From Planctomycetota bacterium (GTDB lineage Bacteria; Planctomycetota; SZUA-567; H5-PLA8), in assembly GCA_027493525.1 (NCBI GenBank), contig JAOSKN010000001.1:2046001-2110000 (forward strand): a stretch of DNA of 64,000 nucleotides, given 5' to 3'. A program made the translations under genes and the position numbers. Positions 6,153 to 14,929 of the stretch are shown here, piece after piece (within the stretch, counting starts at the first letter, position 1; every line of letters begins with the position of its first letter). A model generated the notes under the pieces. That model had not been told where the DNA came from. It searched no databases and worked only from the letters and a program-made list of their open reading frames with translations.

Positions 6153-8341
6153 ACCTGCAGGGGCGCACGCGGCGCCAGCATTCGGTGGGGCAGCTCTGGG
6201 CGATCGGCGAGGGCGGCGCGGCCTTCGAGCACGCGCACGTCTCGAAGATCTTCGAGCGGACCGGGCTGGTCCCGGGGCAGGCGTTCATCGAGATCCGCGG
6301 GAACGGCCGCCGCGGGCAGATCCCGAACGTGCTCCTGCAGGAGAACGGGACGTTCGCCCCGAACGTGCTCAAATACTGGTCGCGCGCGGCCGTCTCGATC
6401 GCCGGGCAGCCGGCCTTCGTCGGAAACCTCTGCCCGCGCTCGGAGGCCAGTCAGCCGAACTGCCTCACGCTGGAGTACCGCGACGACCGCGTGCTCCTGG
6501 CGCGGCTCCCGATCCGCGGGGCCTGGGTCTGGGACGCCTACGCCGACGAGGCGAAGTTCATCCCGCGCTACATCGCGCGCTTCAACCCCTTCGGCTACCG
6601 CAACTGCATCCGCGCCGGGAAGGACCTGTACCTCTTCGCCGACCTGGCCGAGCGGGGCGCCGGCGCCGGCGGCGTGGAGGCGGCCGAGGACGAGCCGGCG
6701 ATCGGCGCGGTCTGCGCGTGGACGCGCGAGCGGATCGTCAAGTACCTGCGCTTCGCCGCGCACACCGTCCCGGACGCCTACTACACGAACTACAAGAAGC
6801 TCGACGCGAGCAAGCTGCTCTGGCCGGAGGGCGCGTGCAGCTTCGGCGACCTGGAAATGCGCAAGGCCGCCCCGGACCTCACGCTGGCCGGCAAGAGCAT
6901 GCTGCTGGGCCTGTACCTGGTTTTGCAGGGCGGCGGCTACGGGCTGGCCGTGCGCCCGGAAGGGCCGAAGAGCGCCAAGAGCGTGCTCTTCTTCCCAGGG
7001 CGGACGCCGGCGACGGCCGCGGCGAAGATCGGGCTGGACTTGCAGGTCGGCGGTCAGGCGACGGACTTCCGGACGATCTTCGAGTTCACCCTGGGCGGCG
7101 ACGCCACGGAGCTGGCCACGAGCGTGCTGCTGGAAGGTTCGACGCCCAAGGTTGAGACCGAGCTGAGCTTCACGCCCTACGCCGGAGCGCCGGCCCCCGG
7201 CGAGGCGCGCCTGGACGATTCGATCGGGAGCAACTCGTTCGTGCCGGCCTGGTCGGCCGACGAGGAAGAAGACTTCGTCCGGATCATCGAAGGGTTCCTG
7301 AGCGCCACCTACGCGACCGTTGCCGAGGACCGGAACAATATCTACGGCTCGCGCGTTGAAATGGACGGCATGGACGGCCGGCCGCTGATCCTGGCGCATA
7401 CGAGCGAGGCCGTGCGCCTGGCCTTCCAGCAGCATCCGAACGTGCTGCGCCACTGGCGGATCGTGAGCGACCCGGGCTGGGGCGGCTTCGGCACGGTCGA
7501 GACGGCCCTGGCCGGCGTGGACGACGCCTTCGCCGCGGCCCCGTTCCTGAATACCGGCCGCGCGCCGCTGCCCGAGCAGCTCCAGCATTACTTCGAGTCC
7601 GGGGGCGACGAGCGCGGGCTGCTGCGCCTGCCGATCCGGATCCAGGTCGATACCAACGGGACGGGGACGAGCTTTCACGAAATCACCGCCAACCCGGGCC
7701 TGCGGATCCGTTCGGACGGGATCGTGGAGCTGAACCTGGTCGAGGTGATCGCCGGCGTGCCGGCCAACGACCTGGTCTATGCCGGGACGCTGCTGGGCGA
7801 CGGGAACGCGCGCCTGGTCACGCTCCGCGCGCTGAAGATCAACCTGGCCTTCCAGCACGACACGCGGGTCGCGTCGAACCAGGAGCTGACGGACGGCGGC
7901 GAGGACTACAACGAGATCTACGACGTGATTGACGAATCGGTCATGGACGGCGAAGGCAACATCGGTCTGGTCGAGTACATTTTCGCCCCGGAAAACTATC
8001 GGGAATGGCACCAGGTCGCGTCCAAACCCGGCGCGAATACGGACTGGCCGAAGCCTTCCGGCGAGGGCACGGACGCCGCGCCGCTCACGCGCGTGCTGCA
8101 CACCGAGAGCGAGCGGCTGGAGGCGCACGCCAAAGGCCGGCTGGCCGACGTGGCGCGGATCAAGGGCCCGTCCGTTTCGAGCCTGATCGGCGTGCAGCTC
8201 GGCGTGCGCGCCGGGGATTTCCTCACGCATATCAACCTCCGCGGCGCCGGCGAGGGCGGGAAGCACAAGGTCAACCGGCCGGTCGGTTCGGTCGAGCACG
8301 ACTTCAACGCGCAGGCGACGAAGGTGTACGCCGGCGATTGA
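6131..8341 (+). CDS. Large virion-type protein, probably tail/baseplate structural
   Basis: 736 residues, ATG preceded by GGAG at 6122-6125. It has no signal peptide and no membrane segment and is of mixed alpha/beta composition. Features include an N-terminal NLQGRTRRQHSVGQLWAIGEG stretch, RNNIYGSRVEMDGMDGRP near residue 400, and a C-terminal RAGDFLTHINLRGAG. The size and its place after the FN3-like gene fit a hub, baseplate or sheath-like component. I recognise no named family, so the role is inference from context. Confidence 0.5.
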   Translation: MPAFGVVNLQGRTRRQHSVGQLWAIGEGGAAFEHAHVSKIFERTGLVPGQAFIEIRGNGRRGQIPNVLLQENGTFAPNVLKYWSRAAVSIAGQPAFVGNLCPRSEASQPNCLTLEYRDDRVLLARLPIRGAWVWDAYADEAKFIPRYIARFNPFGYRNCIRAGKDLYLFADLAERGAGAGGVEAAEDEPAIGAVCAWTRERIVKYLRFAAHTVPDAYYTNYKKLDASKLLWPEGACSFGDLEMRKAAPDLTLAGKSMLLGLYLVLQGGGYGLAVRPEGPKSAKSVLFFPGRTPATAAAKIGLDLQVGGQATDFRTIFEFTLGGDATELATSVLLEGSTPKVETELSFTPYAGAPAPGEARLDDSIGSNSFVPAWSADEEEDFVRIIEGFLSATYATVAEDRNNIYGSRVEMDGMDGRPLILAHTSEAVRLAFQQHPNVLRHWRIVSDPGWGGFGTVETALAGVDDAFAAAPFLNTGRAPLPEQLQHYFESGGDERGLLRLPIRIQVDTNGTGTSFHEITANPGLRIRSDGIVELNLVEVIAGVPANDLVYAGTLLGDGNARLVTLRALKINLAFQHDTRVASNQELTDGGEDYNEIYDVIDESVMDGEGNIGLVEYIFAPENYREWHQVASKPGANTDWPKPSGEGTDAAPLTRVLHTESERLEAHAKGRLADVARIKGPSVSSLIGVQLGVRAGDFLTHINLRGAGEGGKHKVNRPVGSVEHDFNAQATKVYAGD

Positions 8342-8370
8342 GTTCAGCGTGGGCTTGGCGGAAAACTCTC

Positions 8371-9056
8371 ATGGATCCCCTTGAGCACCTGATCGGGCAG
8401 GAGCCGGACCCCCAGGCCTACACGGGCCATGGCCTGCGCGCGCCCGATCCGCAGCTCTACACCGGCCAGCGCCGGATCGTGACGCCGGTGATCCAGGGGA
8501 GCGGCGGGGGCTATTTGACGCCGGATTACTGGGGGCATGTTCGGTCCAACGCGCCCGACGCGCCCCTGGCGACGTCCTCGTCTCAAACGCTGGTCAGCTC
8601 CACCGGCACGGGGGTTCGCCGACGATCTACCGCGCGCTGGCGGCCTTCTCGCGGCCATTCCAGGCTATCGACGGGTTGATGCTGGGGCTGAGAGGCTATC
8701 GCGCCGGCCGCTCGCCGCTTTCCGCGCATTATCTTCAGCTCGACCCCATCATCGAGAAGCCCGCGGATCTCTCGGTCGTCACCTGGAACACGCAGGGGGC
8801 GCTCACCTATGGCGCGGGTCTGACGCTGGTGTTTGTCCTGCCCGCGATCGATACCGCGCCGGCGGATTCGGTCGGCCTGGGCGGGAGCTTCACGCCATCG
8901 GAGCGCGGGCTGATGGTTTATAACTGGTCTGTTCCCGAGGCGATGTGGGGTTTCCGGCTGCGCCTCGACAGCGACGAGAGCTACGGCTCGAACTCGGAGG
9001 AGGCCGGCTTCGATTTCGACGGGAACCTCAGCGATGTGCGTGTATTCGGCGCCTGA
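8371..9056 (+). CDS. LamG/ConA-like terminal protein of the virion block, split by a frameshift
   Basis: Two frames join into one protein of about 228 residues. The first frame starts MDPLEHLIGQEP at 8371 and runs to the G-run at 8610-8614. The second continues with GSPTIYRALAAFSRPFQ and ends LSDVRVFGA at 9056. One extra G in the run restores the frame. The C-terminal 100 residues (VVTWNTQGALTYGAGLTLVFVL through MWGFRLRLDSDES) look like a jelly-roll LamG/concanavalin-like domain, common in phage fibre proteins. The short second-frame ORF starting at 8676 is only part of this gene. Confidence 0.55.
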
Positions 9057-9071
9057 TAGTTAATTTCGCAG

Positions 9072-9147
9072 CGGTAAGAGCGGTCCGCGGGCCGGGAGAA
9101 AAATAAAGCCCTCGCGAAGGGCGTTTTTTTCCGAGGCGGTAAGAGCG
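9072..9147 (+). repeat. 12-bp direct repeat flanking a terminator at the phage/host boundary
   Basis: GCGGTAAGAGCG occurs at 9072-9083 and again at 9136-9147. The copies bracket the terminator-like hairpin and lie 20-90 bp from the point where host-like coding sequence resumes. This could be an attachment-site relic or a duplicated regulatory word; the other end of the element is outside the window. Confidence 0.4.
9101..9130 (+). terminator. Rho-independent terminator closing the virion-type block
   Basis: An A-rich tract precedes a short stem (CCT/AGG around CGCGA, with flanking G and C) and then seven consecutive T at 9124-9130. The stem is short as read. One more G in the descending arm would make a full GCCC/GGGC stem, the same one-base homopolymer loss seen in genes of this window. 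Confidence 0.55.
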
Positions 9148-9164
9148 TTTTTCAGGTCAAATAG

Positions 9165-9539
9165 GGCGGTGCTTTACACCGGGCGAAGCTCACGCTGCTC
9201 GGCGCGCCCGGCACCGAGATCCGGGCCTTCGGCGTCGCCGCGGCCTTCTCGGCCTCACAGAAGGAGAAAGATTCCGGCGTGCCCGTGCTGATGGTCCGGC
9301 GCTCCGGTTCCCCGCGCGCGGACTTCGTCGCATGCTTCAGCGCGGGGCTCGGCGCGTTCGAGTCCGTCCCCGTCACGAAAGCCGACGGCTCGCCCGCCAA
9401 CGCCCTCGGCGTGAAGGTCGCGCTCAAGGACGGCAAGACTTTCCACGCGCTGGTCAACTACGAGGCCGAAGGGACCGAGGTCGTGCTTGGCGAACTCAAG
9501 ACCACGGCGCGCTTCGCGACCGACTACGAGAAGCCTTGA
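9165..9539 (+). pseudogene. 3' remnant of a secreted-enzyme-like gene, cut at the phage boundary
   Basis: An open frame with no convincing start runs from just after an in-frame TAG (9162-9164) to the TGA at 9537. The 124 codons read HRAKLTLLGAPGTEIRAFGV, then GVPVLMVRRSGSPRADFVACFS and a beta-rich tail. This resembles the C-terminal beta-sandwich of heparinase-II/III-like or other large polysaccharide-active enzymes, in which a hydrophobic strand precedes a 'FVA-F-PG' segment. Its 5' part is missing, replaced by the virion-type block. It lies 31 nt before a secreted glycosidase-like gene on the same strand, so the two were probably one operon. Confidence 0.5.
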
Positions 9540-9570
9540 ATCCCCGCAAGTATCGAAGGGAAGGTTCGAC

Positions 9571-11802
9571 ATGCTGCGCCGGATCCTGGTCCTCTGCTTC
9601 ATCCTGGGTTTCTGCCTGGGGCAGGCCTTCGGGGGCGAACCCGCCGCGCCGCGCGTCGAGTACCTGGTCTGGGACGCGCACCGCTTCGCGCGGACGGCCG
9701 AAGACTTCGAACGCGACGTGCGCTTCCTCAAGGACCTCGGCTTCACCCACTCGCTCATGGCCGGCACGACGCGCTCGAAGAAGGACGGCGAAGCGCAGGC
9801 CGCCCGTTTGGCCGACGCCTTCAAGGCCTTCGAGAAGCACGGCCTCGTCGCGGGACTGCGCTTCGCGTGGGAGTTCGACGAGTTTCCGATGTCGCCGGAA
9901 GAACGGATCGCCGCGGGCGTGCAATTGAAGAAGAAGACCGGCGGCGAGCATCCCACCTACAACCCCATGCACCCGAAAGTCGTCGAGTACTACGCCGAGG
10001 CCTTCAAGCGCGCGATCGAGGAGTACAAGAAGGCCGATTCCGGCAACAGCCTCAAGTGGTTCCTGATCGGCACCGAGCGAACCTGGGACCTGCCCAAGCC
10101 GGAAGAGGCTCACCCGCAGGCGCTGGAGGCGATCTTCGCCGCCGCGCGCGAGGACGGCATCCTGAAGGAAGGCGAGACGGACCTGGCCAAACTCGGCGCG
10201 TGGTGGGGCGGCGCGCACGGCTGGGGGCGCGACTGGCGCCTGCGCAAGGCCGTCGAGGACACGATCCTCGCGCGGATTCCCGATGCCGAGTTCTTCGTCG
10301 ATCCGATCTGGGCGGTAAAGATCGTTCACGGCTTCGGCGGCGACTGGAGCTACATCGACGGCGATCCCAGGCACATCGCCGACGCGGTCCTGCGCCTGAA
10401 GGCCATGTGCCGGCCCGCGCCGGTGATCCACAGCACGCAGCTCATCCGCGGCGCGTACCGGGACTGCGTGCTCGAAGCCAACCTCCTCGCGCTCTGCATG
10501 GGCGCCGAGAAGCTCTACCACTGGGGCGTGCACACCATCGAGCCCGGCGCCGAAGCCAACCCGTTCTACCGCCAGAAAGTCGAGAAGACCCCCGAGAAGG
10601 AAAAGGAGCTCGTCGAGGCCCTCCGCGCCAAGCGCCGCGAAAAGGAGCCCGCGCTCCGCGCCACCGGCCGCATCCTGCGCGAACGCGGCGCGCTCTTCGC
10701 GCGGTGGAAGCCGCTGGCCCAGCGCGTGGCCCTGCTGAGCGGCGTATACGGCGGCGAAGAACTGAACCAGGCGCTCCTCGCGGCCCACGTGCCCTTCGAC
10801 ATCCTGCGCGAACAGGGCGACCGCCGCGCGAACATGAAGAAGTACGCCGTCGTGGCCTCGGCCAAGCCGGCGGTCAGCCTCGAAGACTACAAGGACCTGC
10901 TTGAGATGGAGCAGGCCGGCGCGACGATCATGCTCCCCGCGGACTTCGCGTACCCGGAAGGGCTGCCCAGGCTCTCGAAGGTCGTGACCTGGGATCCCGA
11001 CTTCATGCTGCCCAAGGAAGCCCCCGATGCCGCGGGCAAAACGAAACGGGCCAAGTCGGGGCTCGCCGGCACGCCCGCCGAACGGCGCGCCCTGCTCCAC
11101 GCCTGGGGCGCCGAACTGAGCAAAGTATTCGCCGCCGCGGGTTTCAAGCCCTGCTTCGACAGCGCGAATCGCGACGTCGTCATCGGGAGCTACGAGTACG
11201 GCGGCGCGAAGCTCGCCTTTCTGGTCAACGACCTGCGCCAGGGACAGGGCGAGGACGGCGCGGTCGAGCACCTCGGCGTGGACAACGAAGTCGAACTGCG
11301 GGTCCGCGACGAACGCGACGGCCTGAAGGCCCTCGATCTCGATACCGGCGAGGAATTGAAATTCGCCAAGGCCGAGGGCGGCTGGAAGCTCGTCACCACC
11401 GTCCCCGCCGCCTGGTACAAGCTCATCGCGATCCTCGGCCCCGGCGAGAGCTGGAAGGGCGCCGGCCCGCTCCCCGCCGCGCCCGCCGTCACGGCGCTGG
11501 AAGCCGCGCGCGAAGGCGCCGGCGTGAAGCTCTCGTGGAAGCTGCCCTTCGACGATTGGGTCGGCTGCGACGTGGAGCGCTATGAGCTCCTGCGCGGCGA
11601 AGCCGGCGCGGAGCCGGCGAAGCTTGTGGAGATCGACGGACGCAACATGACCGGCCCCGGCGGCGTGGTCACCGAGTACCTCGATGCGACCGCCAAGGCG
11701 GGGACGGTTTACGTCTACCAGCTCCGCGCGCTCTCGCCTTTGCGCACGGCCGGCCCGCTCTCGCCGAAGGCCGAGGCCAGGCGATTTCGGATTTCGGATT
11801 GA
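9571..11802 (+). CDS. Secreted glycoside-hydrolase-like protein (TIM-barrel type) with C-terminal FN3-like domain
   Basis: 743 residues; ATG at 9571 follows AAGGGAAGG. A signal peptide is clear: MLRRILVLCFILGFCLGQAFG. The next 400 residues have the strand and helix rhythm of a TIM barrel, with VEYLVWDAHRF near the start, LKWFLIGTERTWDL around residue 170, and YHWGVHTIEPG around 315, which are plausible acid positions. A segment near 390-500 (VALLSGVYGGEELNQALL, then AVVASAK) looks like a beta-galactosidase trimerisation-type domain. An FN3-like domain ends the protein. No family is named with certainty. The last codons and TGA come from a heptamer array (11783-11802). Confidence 0.55.
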   Translation: MLRRILVLCFILGFCLGQAFGGEPAAPRVEYLVWDAHRFARTAEDFERDVRFLKDLGFTHSLMAGTTRSKKDGEAQAARLADAFKAFEKHGLVAGLRFAWEFDEFPMSPEERIAAGVQLKKKTGGEHPTYNPMHPKVVEYYAEAFKRAIEEYKKADSGNSLKWFLIGTERTWDLPKPEEAHPQALEAIFAAAREDGILKEGETDLAKLGAWWGGAHGWGRDWRLRKAVEDTILARIPDAEFFVDPIWAVKIVHGFGGDWSYIDGDPRHIADAVLRLKAMCRPAPVIHSTQLIRGAYRDCVLEANLLALCMGAEKLYHWGVHTIEPGAEANPFYRQKVEKTPEKEKELVEALRAKRREKEPALRATGRILRERGALFARWKPLAQRVALLSGVYGGEELNQALLAAHVPFDILREQGDRRANMKKYAVVASAKPAVSLEDYKDLLEMEQAGATIMLPADFAYPEGLPRLSKVVTWDPDFMLPKEAPDAAGKTKRAKSGLAGTPAERRALLHAWGAELSKVFAAAGFKPCFDSANRDVVIGSYEYGGAKLAFLVNDLRQGQGEDGAVEHLGVDNEVELRVRDERDGLKALDLDTGEELKFAKAEGGWKLVTTVPAAWYKLIAILGPGESWKGAGPLPAAPAVTALEAAREGAGVKLSWKLPFDDWVGCDVERYELLRGEAGAEPAKLVEIDGRNMTGPGGVVTEYLDATAKAGTVYVYQLRALSPLRTAGPLSPKAEARRFRISD

Positions 11803-11871
11803 ACGGGCTCCGCGTCAGGATGTAAAAGCCAAGAGCCGCCAGCCTAAAATCCAAAATCGGAAATCCAAAAT
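11783..11871 (+). repeat. Pair of 7-bp-period arrays around a stop codon
   Basis: The first array is GATTTCG twice plus GATT (11783-11800); it encodes the final residues of the upstream gene and supplies its TGA. The second, CTAAAAT, CCAAAAT, CGGAAAT, CCAAAAT, occupies 11844-11871. The spacer shows no other feature. The two arrays are roughly complementary in type. Confidence 0.8.
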
Positions 11872-11910
11872 CGTGTAGTTTGGGTCTCTCGAAACTCGGA
11901 GACCCACGCC

Positions 11911-12417
11911 ATGAGCCTGCCCTTCGCCGACATCTCCATTCCGCCCGAGCGGACGAACCCCGGCGCGATCCTGGCGCGCTTCGTCGACGCGCTGGGCTTC
12001 CGCTACCGCTGGGCGACCGAAGGCCTGCGCGAAGCGGACCTCGACTTCACGCCCGGCCAAGGCTGCATGACCCTGCGCAAACTCCTGGAGCACGTGCACG
12101 GGCTGGCCGTCTTCGCCGACGTGGGCCTGGGCGGAACGAAACCGGCTGACGGCGCGGCGCCCGCGGGGCTGGAAGGACTGCGCGAGGCCACGCTGCGCCG
12201 GCTGCATGGCCTGCGCGGACGGATGGCGGGGCTGGAGGCCGGCGACTTCGCGGGCTTTCGCGTGGAGCGCAAGGGCGAGACGCTGCCGTTCTGGTTCCTG
12301 CTCAACGGCCCGCTCGCCGACGCCCTGACCCACGTGGGCCAGATCAGCGCTTGGCGCCGCCTCAACGGCAACCCCTGGCCGGGCGCGAACGTGTTTATGG
12401 GTAAGCCGCCGGCGTAA
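11911..12417 (+). CDS. DinB-family protein
   Basis: 168 residues. The sequence has the four-helix DinB/YfiT pattern: an early helix (ARFVDALGFRYRWATEGL), a metal-ligand His in LLEHVHGL near residue 60, and the C-terminal HVGQISAWRRLNG motif with its His near residue 145. DinB-like proteins are metal-dependent enzymes or thiol-dependent transferases of mostly unknown substrate. The gene stands alone between repeats and a toxin-antitoxin pair. The family is clear; the reaction is not. Confidence 0.75.
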   Translation: MSLPFADISIPPERTNPGAILARFVDALGFRYRWATEGLREADLDFTPGQGCMTLRKLLEHVHGLAVFADVGLGGTKPADGAAPAGLEGLREATLRRLHGLRGRMAGLEAGDFAGFRVERKGETLPFWFLLNGPLADALTHVGQISAWRRLNGNPWPGANVFMGKPPA

Positions 12418-12432
12418 CGGTGGCTGGACCAA

Positions 12433-12823
12433 TCAGCTCAACCAGTTTTCTACATGCAAACCTGGAATGCTGCTAAAGTGCCCGCGGTCGTCGGTTGCCA
12501 AGCGCGCTCCGCGTGAAAGCGCGGTGCTGGCAATGAGCAGGTCCATCACGGGGACGGGTTTTCCTAGGCGCCGTAAGGTGAATCGAACCGACGCATAGGC
12601 ATCGGCGCTTGAAGCATCGAAGTCCACGACCATGACGGACCGCGCAAAATCCCATACTCTTGCGGTATTCTCATCTTCTCGACTTGAGTTGCGGGCGCCG
12701 TAGAGCAATTCCGCGAATACAAGCGTTGATACCGACATCGGGCCAAGCATCCCGAATACGCCTGGCGGCAGTCTCGTTTCCATTCAAGGCCGCGATGACG
12801 ACGTTTGTATCAAGATGCCACAT
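12433..12823 (-). CDS. vapC: VapC-like PIN-domain toxin, split by a frameshift
   Basis: Two frames together make a full PIN protein of about 129 residues. The first begins MWHLDTNVVIAALNGNE at 12823; the second carries STLVFAELLYG, PVMDLLIASTAL and LATDDRGHF. All four acidic positions of PIN ribonucleases (D of DTN, E of AEL, D of MDLL, D of TDD) are present. The switch lies about 12752-12760, and removing one C from the CCC run joins the frames (DAWP then MSVSTLVF). The start overlaps the antitoxin stop by 14 nt. Sequencing error is as likely as decay. Confidence 0.7.
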
Positions 12824-13073
12824 CAAAATCGATCTCTCGCCCCAAATCTTCTCCGCGGCGACGGACCGTTTCTTCGACGGCCTTCTTAAACGAAGGATCG
12901 TCACGACAACTTCCAATCAAAGACTCAAACAGCTTTCGCTTTTCGGCCAGGGACAAATCCTGCGTCTCGAACTCGACACGGACCCGAGTGCCTTCCGGCA
13001 ATCCGGGCGCGGCGTCCAATTCGATCCGCCTTCCCTTAATGGTGCCTTCGCCTACGAGCCTGCCCATTTTCAT
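12810..13073 (-). CDS. vapB: VapB-like antitoxin
   Basis: 87 residues; ATG at 13073 preceded by GGAGG at 13080-13076. The N-terminal half (MKMGRLVGEGTIKGRRIELD) is the usual short beta segment of an antitoxin with an 'I-G-R-IEL' pattern, and the C-terminal half is helical and charged, ending in a partner-binding tail. It overlaps the vapC start by 14 nt, so the pair is co-translated. The pair likely regulates itself. A long antisense-frame extension upstream of this ATG is not real coding. Confidence 0.7.
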   Translation of the reverse strand: MKMGRLVGEGTIKGRRIELDAAPGLPEGTRVRVEFETQDLSLAEKRKLFESLIGSCRDDPSFKKAVEETVRRRGEDLGREIDFDVAS

Positions 13074-13129
13074 CGCCTCCAAATGCAGGATACCCCAAAC
13101 CTCCTGCCGCGGCAACGGCTCGCCATCTC

Positions 13130-14266
13130 TTACTTCAACTGGTTCCGCGCGATCACCAGGCGCTGGATCTCGCTCGTGCCTTCGTACAGCGTCAGCACGC
13201 GCGCATCGCGATAGAGGCGCTCGACGCGGTATTCGCGGCTGTAGCCGTAGCCGCCGAAGACCTGCACGGCGCGATAGGCGGCGCGGTTGGCCGCTTCGCT
13301 GCTGAAGAGCTTGGCCATGGCGGCCGGCTCGCTGGCCGGCTCGCCGGCGGTCTTGCGCCAGGCGGTGCTCAAGGTCAGCGCGCGCGCGGCTTCCAGTTCC
13401 ACCGCCGTGTCCGCGATCATCCACTGAATCGCCTGGAATTCGCCGATCGGCTTGCCGAAGGCCTGGCGTTCCTTGCTGTAGCCCACCATCTCGTCGAGGC
13501 ACGCCTGCGTGATGCCCACGCCGAGGCTCGCGATGCCGATGCGCCCGCTGTCGAGCGCGCTCAGCGCGACCTTCAGGCCCGCGCCCTCCGCGCCCAGCAG
13601 GTTCTGCGCGGGGACTTTGCAGCCGCTGAAGAAGACCGGGCAAGAGTGGCTGGCGCGCTGGCCCATCTTCGGCTCGGGCTTGCCGATCGTCATGCCCTTC
13701 GACTTGCCGTCGACGATGAACGCGCTGATGCCGCGCGTGCGCGCCGCCGGGTCGGTGACGGCCATCACCAGGAAGGTCCCGGCGTGGGTGGCGTTGGTGA
13801 TCCAGGTCTTCTCTCCGTCGAGGACGTAGTGGTCGCCTTTCTTCTCGGCGCGCGTGCGGATCGCCTTGGCGTCGCTGCCGGCGTGCGGCTCGGTGAGCGC
13901 GAAGGCGCCGAGGCCCGCGGGCGTGTTGAGCTTCGGGAGGTATTGCGCCTTCTGCTCGGCGCTGCCCATCTGCCCGATCGTCTCGGCGACGAGGTTGTTC
14001 ACGCTGAGCGTCACCGCCACGCTGGCGTCGGCGCGCGCGATCTCCATCAGCGAGAGCGCGTAGCCGACGGCGTCGAGCTGCGCGCCGCCGAACTCCGCCG
14101 GCGTCATCATGCCCAGCAGGCCCAGCTCGGCCAGCTCCGCGACGGCCTCCTCGGGGAAGGCCTCGCCGGCGTCGAGCTTGGCGGCGCGCGGCATGAGCTT
14201 CTTTTCGGCCAGCTCGCGCGCGGTCTCCTGGGCGGCCTGTTGTTCGTCGCTGAGGCGCAGGTCCAT
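13130..14266 (-). CDS. Acyl-CoA dehydrogenase
   Basis: 378 residues, the normal length for this flavoenzyme family, which oxidises acyl-CoA to 2-enoyl-CoA and passes electrons to ETF. Motifs: AFALTEPHAGSDA with the FAD-binding segment near residue 125, KTWITNA, GSDA, and the C-terminal RDARVLTLYEGTSEIQR holding the catalytic Glu and the FAD-binding GTSEIQ. It follows the biotin-carrier gene by 25 nt on the same strand, so it belongs to a carboxylase/dehydrogenase operon for acyl-CoA or branched-chain catabolism. Short- or branched-chain specificity is inferred. Confidence 0.9.
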   Translation of the reverse strand: MDLRLSDEQQAAQETARELAEKKLMPRAAKLDAGEAFPEEAVAELAELGLLGMMTPAEFGGAQLDAVGYALSLMEIARADASVAVTLSVNNLVAETIGQMGSAEQKAQYLPKLNTPAGLGAFALTEPHAGSDAKAIRTRAEKKGDHYVLDGEKTWITNATHAGTFLVMAVTDPAARTRGISAFIVDGKSKGMTIGKPEPKMGQRASHSCPVFFSGCKVPAQNLLGAEGAGLKVALSALDSGRIGIASLGVGITQACLDEMVGYSKERQAFGKPIGEFQAIQWMIADTAVELEAARALTLSTAWRKTAGEPASEPAAMAKLFSSEAANRAAYRAVQVFGGYGYSREYRVERLYRDARVLTLYEGTSEIQRLVIARNQLK

Positions 14267-14291
14267 GCGTCAATCGTGCTCCCGTGAGGTT

Positions 14292-14819
14292 CTACGTCGC
14301 GATCTTCACCAGCACCGCGCCCGCGTTCACCGTCTGCCCGGCCTGGACCGCGACGGCCTCCACGGTCCCGGCGTGCGGGGCGGGGATCTCGTTCTCCATC
14401 TTCATCGCTTCCAGCACCACCACCGTCTGCCCCGCCTCGACCGCGCCGCCGGGCTGGACCGTAACCTTCTTGATCAGGCCGGGGATGGGGCTCTTGACCT
14501 CCAGGATGCCGCCGGCCGCCGCCGCGCCGGCCACGGCTTGTTCCATCGCGTCCACCGCGGCGCTCTTCAGGGAGACGCGCTCGGGTTTCCCGTCGGCGAG
14601 GAGCTCCAGTTCGCCGCCGCGCCCGCGCACGATCCCGTGCACGACCTCGTCGCCCCACAGCGCGACCAGCAGGCCGTCGGGATCCCGGCGCAGCACCCGC
14701 AGCGCGCGCGGCTTCCCGCTCACGCCTTGGACGCCCAGTTCGCCGAGCGGCGTCAGCTTCAGGACGCGCGCGCGCCCCGGGCCTTCTTCCACCGAGCGGA
14801 CCACGTATTCGTCGCTCAC
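14292..14819 (-). CDS. Biotin carboxyl carrier protein of an acyl-CoA carboxylase
   Basis: 175 residues from GTG 14819. The longer in-frame ATG extension upstream is the translated 9-bp-period repeat at 14842-14868 and is left out. The C-terminal 75 residues are a biotinyl domain with the EAMKMEN motif, whose Lys carries biotin, and a PIPGLI turn at the start of the domain. The N-terminal part is a linker domain as in PCC/MCC carriers. It lies between the biotin carboxylase and the acyl-CoA dehydrogenase. The likely carboxyltransferase partner is at 28957-30527. Confidence 0.88.
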   Translation of the reverse strand: MSDEYVVRSVEEGPGRARVLKLTPLGELGVQGVSGKPRALRVLRRDPDGLLVALWGDEVVHGIVRGRGGELELLADGKPERVSLKSAAVDAMEQAVAGAAAAGGILEVKSPIPGLIKKVTVQPGGAVEAGQTVVVLEAMKMENEIPAPHAGTVEAVAVQAGQTVNAGAVLVKIAT

Positions 14820-14841
14820 GCGCGTTTCCCGAGTTCTATCC

Positions 14842-14868
14842 CACCACGGAGGCACGGAGGACACGGAG
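14842..14868 (-). repeat. 9-bp-period array upstream of the carrier gene
   Basis: Three nonamers on the + strand, ACCACGGAG, GCACGGAGG and ACACGGAGA by alignment, with a shared CACGGAG. It belongs to the same family as the arrays at 25808, 30540 and 33338. The rest of the 14820-14929 spacer shows nothing else. Confidence 0.8.
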
Positions 14869-14929
14869 AAGTAGTGGGGACATTCATGCCGCTCGCTCGA
14901 ACCTCGTTACCGGAACCTCGCGCCTGCCG

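Noticed and set aside
6044..8299. Long open frame of 751 codons on the - strand opposite the virion-type gene
   Set aside because: It is the antisense shadow of a high-GC gene: rich in Arg, Ala and Gly, with no motif and no ribosome-binding site, and it crosses two real genes.
9060..9165. tRNA or tmRNA gene as integration site
   Set aside because: No cloverleaf can be drawn and no CCA end or anticodon stem is seen.
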